Shown here: positions 20,680 through 29,285 of the stretch, piece after piece
Position numbering within the stretch: the stretch's first letter is position 1
How the letters are laid out: each line of letters starts with the position of its first letter
DNA from: an uncultured Desulfovibrio sp.
Lineage (GTDB): Bacteria > Desulfobacterota > Desulfovibrionia > Desulfovibrionales > Desulfovibrionaceae
DNA: 64,000 nucleotides
Direction: 5' to 3'
Assembly (NCBI GenBank): GCA_913063155.1
Contig: CAJXYU010000002.1
Coordinates: 248,001 to 312,000 of the forward strand
Notes under the pieces: generated by a model
What the model was told of the DNA's origin: nothing
Databases searched by the model: none
Seen by the model: only the letters and a program-made list of their open reading frames with translations
Made by a program: the position numbers and the translations under genes

Positions 20680-22386
20680 ATGTCTATCGAGATTCTTGCA
20701 TTAGTCGCATTGGTGCCCATTCTTGTGGCGCTGGTGCTCATGGTGGGCATGCGTTGGCCCGCCACCAAAGCCATGCCGCTGGCATGGCTTGCAGCAGCCG
20801 TCGGCGCAGTGGCCGTCTGGAAACTTCCCGCAATGTACGTTGCGGCTCTGACCGTTCAGGGATTCATCACTGCCATCGGCATTTTGATCATTGTTTTCGG
20901 CGCAATTCTGATTCTGCGCACGCTGCAACATTCCGGCGGCATGGAAACCATCCAGTACGGGATGCAGAACATTTCGGCCGACCGTCGTATTCAGGCCATC
21001 ATCATCGGTTATATGTTCGCGGCCTTCATCGAAGGCGCAGCAGGTTTCGGCACTCCGGCAGCCCTGGCTGCTCCGCTGCTGCTTTCCCTGGGCTTCCCGC
21101 CCCTGGCCGCTGCCATCATCTGTCTGGTGTTCAACTCCTTCCCGGTCACCTTCGGTGCGGTGGGTACTCCGGTCATCCTCGGCCTGAAGTTCCTGGCTCC
21201 TGGCGTTGAGGCCGCTGTTTCCTCCGGTGCTGCCGTGAACTTCGCCAACATGGGCGACTTCAACGCGCTGATCGGTCAGTGGGCAACCCTCATGAACCTG
21301 GTCATGATCTTCGTGCTGCCCGTGTTCATGCTCGGTTTCATCACCCGTTTCTTCAGCCCCGACCGGAGCTGGAAGCCCGGCCTGGCCGCATGGAAGTTCT
21401 GCGTATTCGCAGCCGTCGCCTTTACGGTTCCCTATCTGTTCTTTGCCTGGAAGGTCGGCCCCGAGTTCCCGTCCCTGATCGGTGGTCTCGTGGGGCTTGG
21501 CATCATCATCGTGGGCGCCAAGGCCGGTTTCTGCGTGCCCAAGGACGTCTGGACCTTCGGTGATCCCAAGACCTGGGATGCTGATTGGACCGGTTCCGTT
21601 TCCGGCGGTTCCACGGAATTCAAGCCGCACATGAGCCAGTTCCGCGCTTGGCTGCCGTACATCCTCATCGGCCTCATCCTGGTCGTCACCCGAATTCCCG
21701 AGCTGGGCCTCAAGGGCATGCTCGCTGCCCAGGCCATCAAGTTCAGCGCGATCCTGGGCTTCAAGAGCGTCAATGCCTCCATTGCTTATCTGTACCTGCC
21801 CGGCACCATTCCGTTCACCTTGGTGGCCTTGCTGACCGTGCTTATCCACGGCATGCCCGCCGACAAGGTCAAGAAGTCCTGGGGCCAAGCTATCGCGACC
21901 ATGAAGAACCCCACCATCGCGCTCTTCGCAGCGGTTGCCCTGGTGTCCATCTTCCGTGGTTCCGGCATTGCCGATGTGGCCCTGAACCCCAACTCCTATC
22001 CGTCCATGCCCCTGGCCATGGCAAAGGCTGTCGCCGCCATTGCAGGTAACGCATGGCCCATGTTCGCTTCCTTTGTGGGCGGTCTGGGTGCGTTCATCAC
22101 CGGTTCCAACACCGTTTCCGACCTTCTGTTCGCCGAATTCCAGTGGGGCGTTGCTTCTCAGCTGGATCTGCCGCGTCAGATCATCGTGGCCGCTCAGGCC
22201 GTCGGCGGCGGCATGGGCAACATGATCTGCATCCACAACATCGTCGCAGCATGCGCGGTGGTGGGCCTCTCCGGCATGGAAGGGCAGATCCTGAAGCGTA
22301 CCGTATGGCCGTTCCTGCTGTACGGCCTCGTGGTCGGCGTAATCGCGAGCCTCATGAGCTTCGTGTTCTTGCCGCATCTGTTCTAA
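20680..22386 (+). CDS. lctP: L-lactate permease (LctP/LldP family)
   Basis: This 568-residue inner-membrane protein has about 13-14 hydrophobic segments and is of the usual length for the family. Signatures include [16 protein letters not shown] near 114-129, [15 protein letters not shown] near 150, and [20 protein letters not shown] near 463. Family members import lactate (and glycolate) with protons. GAGGAG precedes the ATG. It is second in the lactate operon, after a 208-base gap with two strong hairpins. Confidence 0.95.
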   Translation: MSIEILALVALVPILVALVLMVGMRWPATKAMPLAWLAAAVGAVAVWKLPAMYVAALTVQGFITAIGILIIVFGAILILRTLQHSGGMETIQYGMQNISADRRIQAIIIGYMFAAFIEGAAGFGTPAALAAPLLLSLGFPPLAAAIICLVFNSFPVTFGAVGTPVILGLKFLAPGVEAAVSSGAAVNFANMGDFNALIGQWATLMNLVMIFVLPVFMLGFITRFFSPDRSWKPGLAAWKFCVFAAVAFTVPYLFFAWKVGPEFPSLIGGLVGLGIIIVGAKAGFCVPKDVWTFGDPKTWDADWTGSVSGGSTEFKPHMSQFRAWLPYILIGLILVVTRIPELGLKGMLAAQAIKFSAILGFKSVNASIAYLYLPGTIPFTLVALLTVLIHGMPADKVKKSWGQAIATMKNPTIALFAAVALVSIFRGSGIADVALNPNSYPSMPLAMAKAVAAIAGNAWPMFASFVGGLGAFITGSNTVSDLLFAEFQWGVASQLDLPRQIIVAAQAVGGGMGNMICIHNIVAACAVVGLSGMEGQILKRTVWPFLLYGLVVGVIASLMSFVFLPHLF

Positions 22387-22398
22387 GGTGTGCTATGA

Positions 22399-22428
22399 CG
22401 GGGGGCGGGCAGGCCCGCCCCCCGGTTT
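22399..22428 (+). terminator. Attenuator-like hairpin after lactate permease
   Basis: GGGGGGCGGGC (22400-22410) pairs with GCCCGCCCCCC (22413-22423), followed by GGTTTT. The T run is short, so partial termination or 3'-end protection within the operon is more likely than full stop. Confidence 0.6.
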
Positions 22429-22499
22429 TGAATGAATTTTGAAGAGCAGACGAGTCTTGGGGTGTATGACTGACTGCTATATATTTTGAGGAAACAACA

Positions 22500-23879
22500 A
22501 TGAGTAACAACGCTCTTATCAAGGAATTCGAGTCTATTGTCGGCGCCGACAATGTCATGACCAGCGAGACCGACCGTCATACGTATTCGTACGACGCGGC
22601 CGTGTTGGATTCCGTCATGCCCGCCATGGTTGTGCGTCCCACGACCAGCGAGCAACTTGGCAAGGCCGTCAAGGTGTGCAACGACAACGGCCTGCCCCTC
22701 ACCGTCCGCGGCGCGGGCACCAATCTTTCCGGCGGTACCATCCCCCATCCCGGCGGGGTGGTTGTCCTGACCAACGGTCTGAACCGTATCCTGGAGATCA
22801 ATGAAGAAGACATGTACGCCGTGGTCGAGCCCGGCGTCGTCACCGCCCGGTTCGCGGCGGAAGTGGCCAAGCGCGGCCTGTTCTATCCGCCGGACCCGGG
22901 GTCCCAGACCGTGTCAACCATCGGAGGCAACGTCGCCGAGAACGCCGGGGGACTGCGCGGTCTCAAGTACGGCGTGACCAAGGATTACGTCATGGGCGTC
23001 GACTTCTGGGATGTGGAAGGCGAACTCATTCATTCCGGCTCCCGCACCGTGAAGTGCGTCACCGGTTACAATCTGGCCGGCCTCATGGTCGCTTCCGAAG
23101 GCACTTTGGGAGTCTTCGACAAAGTTATTCTCAAGCTTATTCCGCCTGTGAAGGCCGCCAAATCCATGATGGCCATCTTCCCGTCCGTGAAGGCCGCGTC
23201 GGAAACAGTCGCCGCCATCATCTCCAGCAAGATCGTTCCGGCCACCCTGGAGCTCATGGACAATTTCACCATCCGTACCGTCGAGAACTTCCGCAAGGCG
23301 GGCCTGCCCACCGAAGCTGCCGCGTTGTTGCTCATCGAAGTGGACGGCCACCCCGCGGAAGTGGAGGAGGACGCCGCCAGGGTCGAAGAAATCTGTAGAC
23401 AGAACAAGGCCGACGAAGTGAAGGTCGCCAACGACGCCGCCGAGCGCGACGCCGTCTGGCAGGCGCGTCGCGACGCACTGCCCGCGTTGGCCAAGCTCAA
23501 GCCCACTTGCGTGCTGGAAGACGCCACCGTTCCCCGGTCCAAGATTCCTGCCATGATCGAAGTTCTTGAAGAAGTCAGCAATAAGTATAACCTGACCATC
23601 GGCACCTTTGGCCATGCCGGTGACGGCAATCTGCATCCGACCATCCTCACGGACAAGCGCGACGAAAAGGAATGGGAACGTGTGGAAGAGGCTGTGGACA
23701 TGATTTTCGAACGCGCTCTTGCCCTTGGCGGGACTCTGTCCGGCGAGCATGGTATCGGACTGGCAAAGTCCAAGTTCATGATCAACGAGACCAGCGCGGG
23801 CACACTTGCCTACGCGCGCCGCATGAAGTCCGTGCTCGATCCCAAGGGCATCCTCAACCCCGGCAAGATCATAGGCTAG
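22500..23879 (+). CDS. glcD: FAD-binding D-lactate dehydrogenase (GlcD-like)
   Basis: This 459-residue flavoprotein of the VAO/PCMH family has an FAD-binding domain with GAGTNLSGGTIPHPGG (near 77-92) and a C-terminal FAD-oxidase domain with TFGHAGDGNLHP (near 367-378) and SGEHGIGLAK (near 416). It oxidises D-lactate (or glycolate) to pyruvate. In the lactate operon, D-lactate is the likely substrate. The Fe-S partner follows 13 bases downstream and would take its electrons. The start has a clean GAGGAAACAACA leader. Confidence 0.93.
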   Translation: MSNNALIKEFESIVGADNVMTSETDRHTYSYDAAVLDSVMPAMVVRPTTSEQLGKAVKVCNDNGLPLTVRGAGTNLSGGTIPHPGGVVVLTNGLNRILEINEEDMYAVVEPGVVTARFAAEVAKRGLFYPPDPGSQTVSTIGGNVAENAGGLRGLKYGVTKDYVMGVDFWDVEGELIHSGSRTVKCVTGYNLAGLMVASEGTLGVFDKVILKLIPPVKAAKSMMAIFPSVKAASETVAAIISSKIVPATLELMDNFTIRTVENFRKAGLPTEAAALLLIEVDGHPAEVEEDAARVEEICRQNKADEVKVANDAAERDAVWQARRDALPALAKLKPTCVLEDATVPRSKIPAMIEVLEEVSNKYNLTIGTFGHAGDGNLHPTILTDKRDEKEWERVEEAVDMIFERALALGGTLSGEHGIGLAKSKFMINETSAGTLAYARRMKSVLDPKGILNPGKIIG

Positions 23880-23892
23880 GGGAGGCGGGAAC

Positions 23893-25191
23893 ATGGCTGA
23901 TATCCATAAATTGGCAAATATGCTCAAGGAGCTGGACGACCAACTGGTGAACTGCATGCGCTGCGGCATGTGCCAGGCCGTCTGTCCGCTTTTTGCCCGC
24001 ACCGGCAAGGAGTCCGACGTGACTCGCGGCAAGCTGGCTCTTCTGGACGGACTTGCTTCCGAGATCCTCAGCGACCCCGAAGGCGTCAACGAAAAGCTGA
24101 ACCGCTGCCTGCTGTGCGGCACCTGTGCCGCCAACTGTCCCAGCGGCGTGCAGATCCTGGACATCTTCCTCAAGGCCCGTGCCATCATGACCGGCTACTT
24201 TGGTCTTTCTCCCGTGAAGAAGGCCATTTTCCGAGGGATGCTGGCCAACCCCAAGCTGTTCAATTTCCTGTTGGACTTCGGTTCCAAGTTTCAGGGAATC
24301 TTTACCAGGAAGGTGGATGACATGCTGGGGTCCTCCTGTGCGCGGTTCCAGGCTCCGGTCATCGGAGACAGGCACTTCAAGGCCCTGGCCGATAAGCCCC
24401 TGCATAAAATAATTCCCGAGATGAACTCCGCCGCCGGAAGAAGCGGCGTCAAGGTCGCCTTCTTCGTGGGCTGTGTCGTGGACAAAATCTTCCCCAATGT
24501 GGGCGAAGCCTCCCTCGACGTGCTCAAGCATCACGGCGTCGGCGTATTCATGCCCGCGGGCCAAGCCTGTTGCGGCATCCCCACCATTTCCAGCGGGGAT
24601 ACCAAGACCTTTGACAATCTCATTGAGCAGAACCTCGCCCTGTTTGAAAAGGGCGAGTACGACTATCTCGTCACTGCCTGTGCTTCCTGCACCTCCACCA
24701 TCAAGGAGTTGTGGCCCAACATGTACCAGGGCGACGCGGCCAACCGCATGAAGTTGCGGAGCATCGCGGACAAGACCATGGACATCAGCCAGTTTCTTGT
24801 GGACGTGATCGGTGTGGAAGCCAGTGAAGGGGGCGGCCGGACCGTGACCTATCACGATCCCTGTCACCTCAAGAATGCGCTGGGCGTCACTGCCCAGCCC
24901 CGTACCATCATCAAGGCCAGCTCCGGCTGTGAATTCAAGGAAATGGCGGAAGCGGGCACCTGTTGCGGCTGCGGCGGCAGCTTCAACATCGCCCACTACG
25001 AGCTGTCCAAGCAGATCGGCGACCGCAAGGCGGGCAACATCATCGACTCCGGTGTTTCCACCGTGGCCACCAGTTGCCCGGCCTGCATGCTTCAGATCAC
25101 GGACATGCTCTCCCAGAAGAAGGCCGGAGTAAGAGTAAAACATGTCATGGAACTGTACGCCGAAGGCCTCCGCCAGCCCGACGTTTCCTGA
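23893..25191 (+). CDS. Fe-S oxidoreductase partner of lactate dehydrogenase (GlcF-like)
   Basis: This 432-residue protein has two [4Fe-4S] motifs (CMRCGMCQAVCP near 22, CLLCGTCAANCP near 72). Two CCG domains follow: FFVGCVVDKIFPN with CCGIP, then DPCHLKN with CCGCGGSF. CCG domains bind the noncubane clusters of heterodisulfide-reductase-like enzymes. It probably carries electrons from the flavoprotein encoded upstream to the quinone pool or a membrane complex. The same pairing occurs in glycolate oxidase GlcDF. Confidence 0.92.
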   Translation: MADIHKLANMLKELDDQLVNCMRCGMCQAVCPLFARTGKESDVTRGKLALLDGLASEILSDPEGVNEKLNRCLLCGTCAANCPSGVQILDIFLKARAIMTGYFGLSPVKKAIFRGMLANPKLFNFLLDFGSKFQGIFTRKVDDMLGSSCARFQAPVIGDRHFKALADKPLHKIIPEMNSAAGRSGVKVAFFVGCVVDKIFPNVGEASLDVLKHHGVGVFMPAGQACCGIPTISSGDTKTFDNLIEQNLALFEKGEYDYLVTACASCTSTIKELWPNMYQGDAANRMKLRSIADKTMDISQFLVDVIGVEASEGGGRTVTYHDPCHLKNALGVTAQPRTIIKASSGCEFKEMAEAGTCCGCGGSFNIAHYELSKQIGDRKAGNIIDSGVSTVATSCPACMLQITDMLSQKKAGVRVKHVMELYAEGLRQPDVS

Positions 25192-25211
25192 CGAACTTTA
25201 ACGGAAAGGCA

Positions 25212-27326
25212 ATGTCCACGAACCTGTACATCACAGCAACCGAAGAGCGCAGCGGCAAGTCCGCCATCGTGCTTGGCGTCATGCAGATGCTTCTGCGCGA
25301 AGTGCGCAATGTGGCTTTTTTCCGGCCCATCATTAATGATCCGGGCAAAGGAAAGCGTGACCACGACATCAATCTGATTCTCTCGGAATATCAGCTGGAT
25401 ATCCCGTACGAGGATACCTACGCATACACGCTCAAGGAAGCGCGTGAATTGACCAACTCCGGCCAGCACGCGGCCCTTCTGGAGAATATCCTTGAGAAGT
25501 ACAAGCAGCTGGAAGCCAAATATGACTTCGTGCTTTGCGAAGGCACCGATTTCCAGGGCAAGGATTCCGCGTTCGAATTCGATCTCAACGCCGACATCGC
25601 CGCCAACATCGGCGCTCCGGTGCTGGTGGTCGCGTCCGGACGCAAGAAGAACGCCGAGGAAATCACCAGTCTGGCACAGCTGACCATCGACACCCTGGAA
25701 GAGAAGGGCGTCGACGTCGTGGCGGCCATCGTGAATCGCGTGTCCGTGGACAACACCGAGGGCATCGTTTCCAATATCCGCAGCAAGGCCCGCTGCACCG
25801 AGCCGCTGCTCGTTTATGCCGTGCCCGAGGACGAAAGCCTCGGCAATCCGAGCATGGACGACGTGAGCCGTTGGCTCGACGGGACGGTCCTCTATGGTCA
25901 CGGCCGCCAGGACACCCTCGTGGACAACTACATCATCGCCGCCATGCAGATCGGGAACTTCCTCGACTACATCGATGACGACAGTCTGATCATAACCCCC
26001 GGCGACCGTTCCGACATCGTGCTGGCTTCTCTGGCCTCCCGCCTGTCCAGTTCGTATCCGAACATCGCCGGGGTCATCCTCACCGGTGGCATTCAGCCCT
26101 CGCCCAGTGTCCACCGTCTGATCGAGGGCTGGACCGGCGTACCCGTCCCCATCGTCGCAGTTGACGGCCACACTTACCAGGTGACCCAGAAACTCAACGA
26201 ACTTTACGGCCGGATCCAGCCCGAGGATCAGAAGAAGATCGCTTCCGCTCTTGGCCACTTCGAAGCCAGCGTGAATGTTCGCGAGTTGCGCGAAAGGGTG
26301 GTTGAGCGCAAGTCTTCCAAGATCACTCCCAAAATGTTCGAATACAGCCTGGTGGAGAAAGCCGCAGCCGACAAGCAGCGCATCGTTCTGCCCGAAGGCA
26401 CCGGGGAACGCATTCTGCGCGCCACGGACATTCTGCTGCGCCGCGGCGTCGCCGACCTCACTCTGCTCGGCCCTGTGGACGAAATTCTGAACAAGGCCAA
26501 CGGCCTTGGCCTGGACATCGCCGACGCCCAGATCATGAACCCGGTCGAATCCGAGCTCTTCGACGACTACGTGCAGACCTACGTGGAACTGCGCAAGCAC
26601 AAGGGCATTACCGAGGACACCGCCAAGGACCGCATGTCCGATCCGACCTATTTCGGTACCATGATGGTCTACAAGGGCGCAGCCGACGGCATGGTTTCCG
26701 GTTCCGTGAACACCACGGCCCACACCATCCGCCCGTCCTTCGAGATCATCAAGACCAAACCGGGTGCCTCCATTGTTTCTTCCGTTTTTCTCATGTGCCT
26801 GAAAGACAGGGTCCTGGTGTTCGGCGACTGCGCCGTGAACCCCAACCCCAAGGCCGAGCATCTGGCCGAGATCGCCCTGTCCTCCGCCGGTACGGCCCGT
26901 ATTTTCGGTGTGGACCCCCGTGTGGCCATGCTCAGCTACTCCACCGGTTCCTCCGGTTCCGGAGCAGACGTGGAAAAGGTCATCGAAGCCACTGCCCAGG
27001 CCAAGGAAGCCGCGGCCGAGCGTTGGCCCGAGCTGCCCATTGCCGGTCCGCTTCAGTATGACGCCGCCATCGATCCCTCTGTGGCGGCCACCAAGATGCC
27101 GGACGATCCCGTCGCCGGTAAAGCCACCGTGTTCGTCTTCCCGGACCTCAACACCGGGAACAATACCTACAAGGCAGTACAACGAGCCGCCCAGGCCGTG
27201 GCCATCGGTCCGGTCTTGCAAGGACTCAACAAGCCGGTTAATGACCTCTCGCGGGGTTGTACTGTCCCCGATATCGTTAACACCGTGGCCATAACCGCAA
27301 TACAGGCCCAAGCTGAAAAGGAATAA
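25212..27326 (+). CDS. pta: Phosphate acetyltransferase, long form
   Basis: This 704-residue protein has a BioD-like P-loop/DRTGG N-terminal region (about 1-350) with ATEERSGKSAIVLGVMQML at the start, and a catalytic PTA_PTB domain (about 370-704) with LPEGTGERILRAT and GSVNTTAHTIRPSF. It converts acetyl-CoA and phosphate to acetyl-phosphate and CoA. The length matches the long (Pta II) class. ATG 25212 is chosen because the conserved P-loop begins there; the open frame is longer upstream but overlaps the previous gene. It precedes ackA by six bases. Confidence 0.95.
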   Translation: MSTNLYITATEERSGKSAIVLGVMQMLLREVRNVAFFRPIINDPGKGKRDHDINLILSEYQLDIPYEDTYAYTLKEARELTNSGQHAALLENILEKYKQLEAKYDFVLCEGTDFQGKDSAFEFDLNADIAANIGAPVLVVASGRKKNAEEITSLAQLTIDTLEEKGVDVVAAIVNRVSVDNTEGIVSNIRSKARCTEPLLVYAVPEDESLGNPSMDDVSRWLDGTVLYGHGRQDTLVDNYIIAAMQIGNFLDYIDDDSLIITPGDRSDIVLASLASRLSSSYPNIAGVILTGGIQPSPSVHRLIEGWTGVPVPIVAVDGHTYQVTQKLNELYGRIQPEDQKKIASALGHFEASVNVRELRERVVERKSSKITPKMFEYSLVEKAAADKQRIVLPEGTGERILRATDILLRRGVADLTLLGPVDEILNKANGLGLDIADAQIMNPVESELFDDYVQTYVELRKHKGITEDTAKDRMSDPTYFGTMMVYKGAADGMVSGSVNTTAHTIRPSFEIIKTKPGASIVSSVFLMCLKDRVLVFGDCAVNPNPKAEHLAEIALSSAGTARIFGVDPRVAMLSYSTGSSGSGADVEKVIEATAQAKEAAAERWPELPIAGPLQYDAAIDPSVAATKMPDDPVAGKATVFVFPDLNTGNNTYKAVQRAAQAVAIGPVLQGLNKPVNDLSRGCTVPDIVNTVAITAIQAQAEKE

Positions 27327-27332
27327 GCTCAA

Positions 27333-28541
27333 ATGAAAGTACTCGTACTCAATGCCGGTAGCTCTTCGCTGAAATACCAGCTGATCGACATGGAGACTGA
27401 AAAGGCTCTGTGCTCCGGTCTCGTGGAACGCATCGGCCTGGAGGTGGGCAACATCTCCTACAAGAAGGCTCCGGATACCGACGCCGAGAAGAAGACCGCG
27501 CTGGAAATGGAAATTCCCACCCACAACGTGGGCCTGCGCAAGGTCATCGAACTGATTACCGAAGGGGAAACCGCGGTCATCGAGGACATGTCCGAGATCA
27601 CGGCTGTCGGCCATCGCGTTGTTCACGGCGGTGAACGCTTCAGCGCTCCTACCGTGGTCGACGAGGACGTGCTCAAGGCCATCGAAGAGTGCATTGCTTT
27701 GGCTCCGCTGCATAACCCGGCCAACCTGGACGGCATCAAGACCGGTATGGAGCTCTTCCCGGGCGTGCCGCAGGTCGCCGTGTTCGACACCGCCTTTCAC
27801 CAGACCATGCCCGAGAAGGCCTACATGTACGCTCTGCCGTACGAACTCTATGAGGAACTGAAGATCCGCCGCTACGGTTTCCACGGTACCTCCCACAAGT
27901 TCGTGGCGGGCGAGGTCGCCTCCCTTATGGGCAAGAAGCCGGAAGAGTGCAACATCATCACCGTGCATCTGGGCAACGGCAGCTCCATCACCGCCGTTGA
28001 AAAGGGCAAGAGTGTGGACACCACCATGGGCATGACCCCGCTTGAGGGCCTGATCATGGGGACCCGCTCCGGCGATATCGACCCGGCCATCTGCGACTTC
28101 CTGGCCCGCAACAAGGGCATGAGCATCAGCGAAGTGGATACCCTGCTGAACAAGAAGTCCGGCCTGGAAGGTCTGTGCGGTATGTCCGACATGCGTGACA
28201 TCCACGCTGCAGTGGACAAGGGCGACAAGCGCGCCGAACTGGCGGTCGACGCTCTGTGCTACCGCAACCGCAAGTACATCGGCGCCTTCATGGCGGCTCT
28301 CGGCGAAGTGGACGCCATCGTGTTCACTGCCGGTATCGGTGAAAACGACGACATCGTGCGCCTGGACACCCTGAAGGGACTGGACAGGCTCGGTATCGTC
28401 ATCGACGAAAAGGCGAATGAAGGCCGTTCCGGCGAACCCAAGAAGATCAGCGCCGAGAGCAGCGCCGTTCAGGTCTGGGTCGTTCCCACCAACGAGGAAC
28501 TCGCCATCGCGCGGGATGCCAGGAACATCCTGAACAAATAA
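27333..28541 (+). CDS. ackA: Acetate kinase
   Basis: This 402-residue ASKHA-fold kinase makes ATP from acetyl-phosphate, the substrate-level step of lactate oxidation. Motifs seen: NAGSSSLKYQLID (residues 6-18), GHRVVHGGE near 90, RRYGFHGTSHKFVA near 180, HLGNGSSITA near 211 and FTAGIGEND near 331. The length is normal. It is six bases downstream of pta, and the intrinsic terminator after it would separate expression of the two downstream lut-like genes. Confidence 0.96.
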   Translation: MKVLVLNAGSSSLKYQLIDMETEKALCSGLVERIGLEVGNISYKKAPDTDAEKKTALEMEIPTHNVGLRKVIELITEGETAVIEDMSEITAVGHRVVHGGERFSAPTVVDEDVLKAIEECIALAPLHNPANLDGIKTGMELFPGVPQVAVFDTAFHQTMPEKAYMYALPYELYEELKIRRYGFHGTSHKFVAGEVASLMGKKPEECNIITVHLGNGSSITAVEKGKSVDTTMGMTPLEGLIMGTRSGDIDPAICDFLARNKGMSISEVDTLLNKKSGLEGLCGMSDMRDIHAAVDKGDKRAELAVDALCYRNRKYIGAFMAALGEVDAIVFTAGIGENDDIVRLDTLKGLDRLGIVIDEKANEGRSGEPKKISAESSAVQVWVVPTNEELAIARDARNILNK

Positions 28542-28549
28542 TGCAACAC

Positions 28550-28587
28550 GGGCTTGCGGTCGGCGCGGTGCCCCGCAAGCCCTTTTT
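28550..28587 (+). terminator. Intrinsic terminator between ackA and the lut-like pair
   Basis: GGGCTTGCGG (28550-28559) pairs with CCGCAAGCCC (28573-28582), followed by TTTTT. It looks complete, so the lut-like genes may depend on read-through or their own promoter. Confidence 0.75.
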
Positions 28588-28659
28588 CATAAAACTAGAG
28601 ACGTAGGACCCCGAATTTGCGGAACCGGCCCTGGAACCGGAAGGGGGGAGTGAGGAACA

Positions 28660-29283
28660 ATGACAGTACAAGAAAGAATTGACCTCTTCACCGAAAAGGC
28701 CACGGCAGTGTCGGCTGTGGTTTCGGAAGTGAAGACGCCCGTGGAAGCCCTCGATTATGTTGTGGACCTCTGCGACAAGAAGGAAGCCTGCCAGCTCCTG
28801 ATTTCCGGTTGCGGAGAACCCCTGTCCGACAAGGCGGAAGCCCTGTGTGAAGCCAAGCGGGAGAAGGTGATCGCCGCCCCCGGCCTGGACAAGGAACTTT
28901 TCAAGCAACTCGAGACTCTCTGCCAGGAAAAGGGATTCAAACTCATTGATTCCGGCATGAGAGATCACTTGGCCGGCATCGACATTGGTTTTACCGAGGC
29001 GCAGCACGGCATCGCCGCCACCGGAACCCTGGTTGTGGAGTCCAGCAGCGAAGAACTGCGTTTGGCCACCATGGTCAGTGAAGTCCATGTGGCCATGTTG
29101 CCCAAGTCCTGCATTCTGGACGATTCCTATGATGCGGAGGAATACCTGCTCGGCGCCATGAAGAAGGCCCCCAACTACCATGCCTTCATTACCGGTCCCA
29201 GCCGTACCGCCGATATCGAGCGCGTGCTGGCCCTGGGTGTCCATGGCCCCCTTGAACTGCACATTTTGCTTTTGGAGGACTAA
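28660..29283 (+). CDS. lutC: LUD-domain protein, LutC-like
   Basis: This 207-residue protein consists almost wholly of a LUD (YkgG/LutC) domain. The central region TEAQHGIAATGTLVVESSSEE (near 107) is the conserved G(I/V)A-ATGT-V segment. LutC is the third subunit of the LutABC L-lactate dehydrogenase complex. It lies two bases upstream of the fused LutB/LutA-like gene. A GGGGGGAGTGAGG leader precedes the ATG. Confidence 0.88.
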   Translation: MTVQERIDLFTEKATAVSAVVSEVKTPVEALDYVVDLCDKKEACQLLISGCGEPLSDKAEALCEAKREKVIAAPGLDKELFKQLETLCQEKGFKLIDSGMRDHLAGIDIGFTEAQHGIAATGTLVVESSSEELRLATMVSEVHVAMLPKSCILDDSYDAEEYLLGAMKKAPNYHAFITGPSRTADIERVLALGVHGPLELHILLLED

Positions 29284-29285
29284 TC

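Noticed and set aside
25092-28205. Long minus-strand open frame (1037 codons) opposite pta-ackA
   Set aside because: An antisense shadow caused by strong codon bias; it spans two real genes and has no domains.
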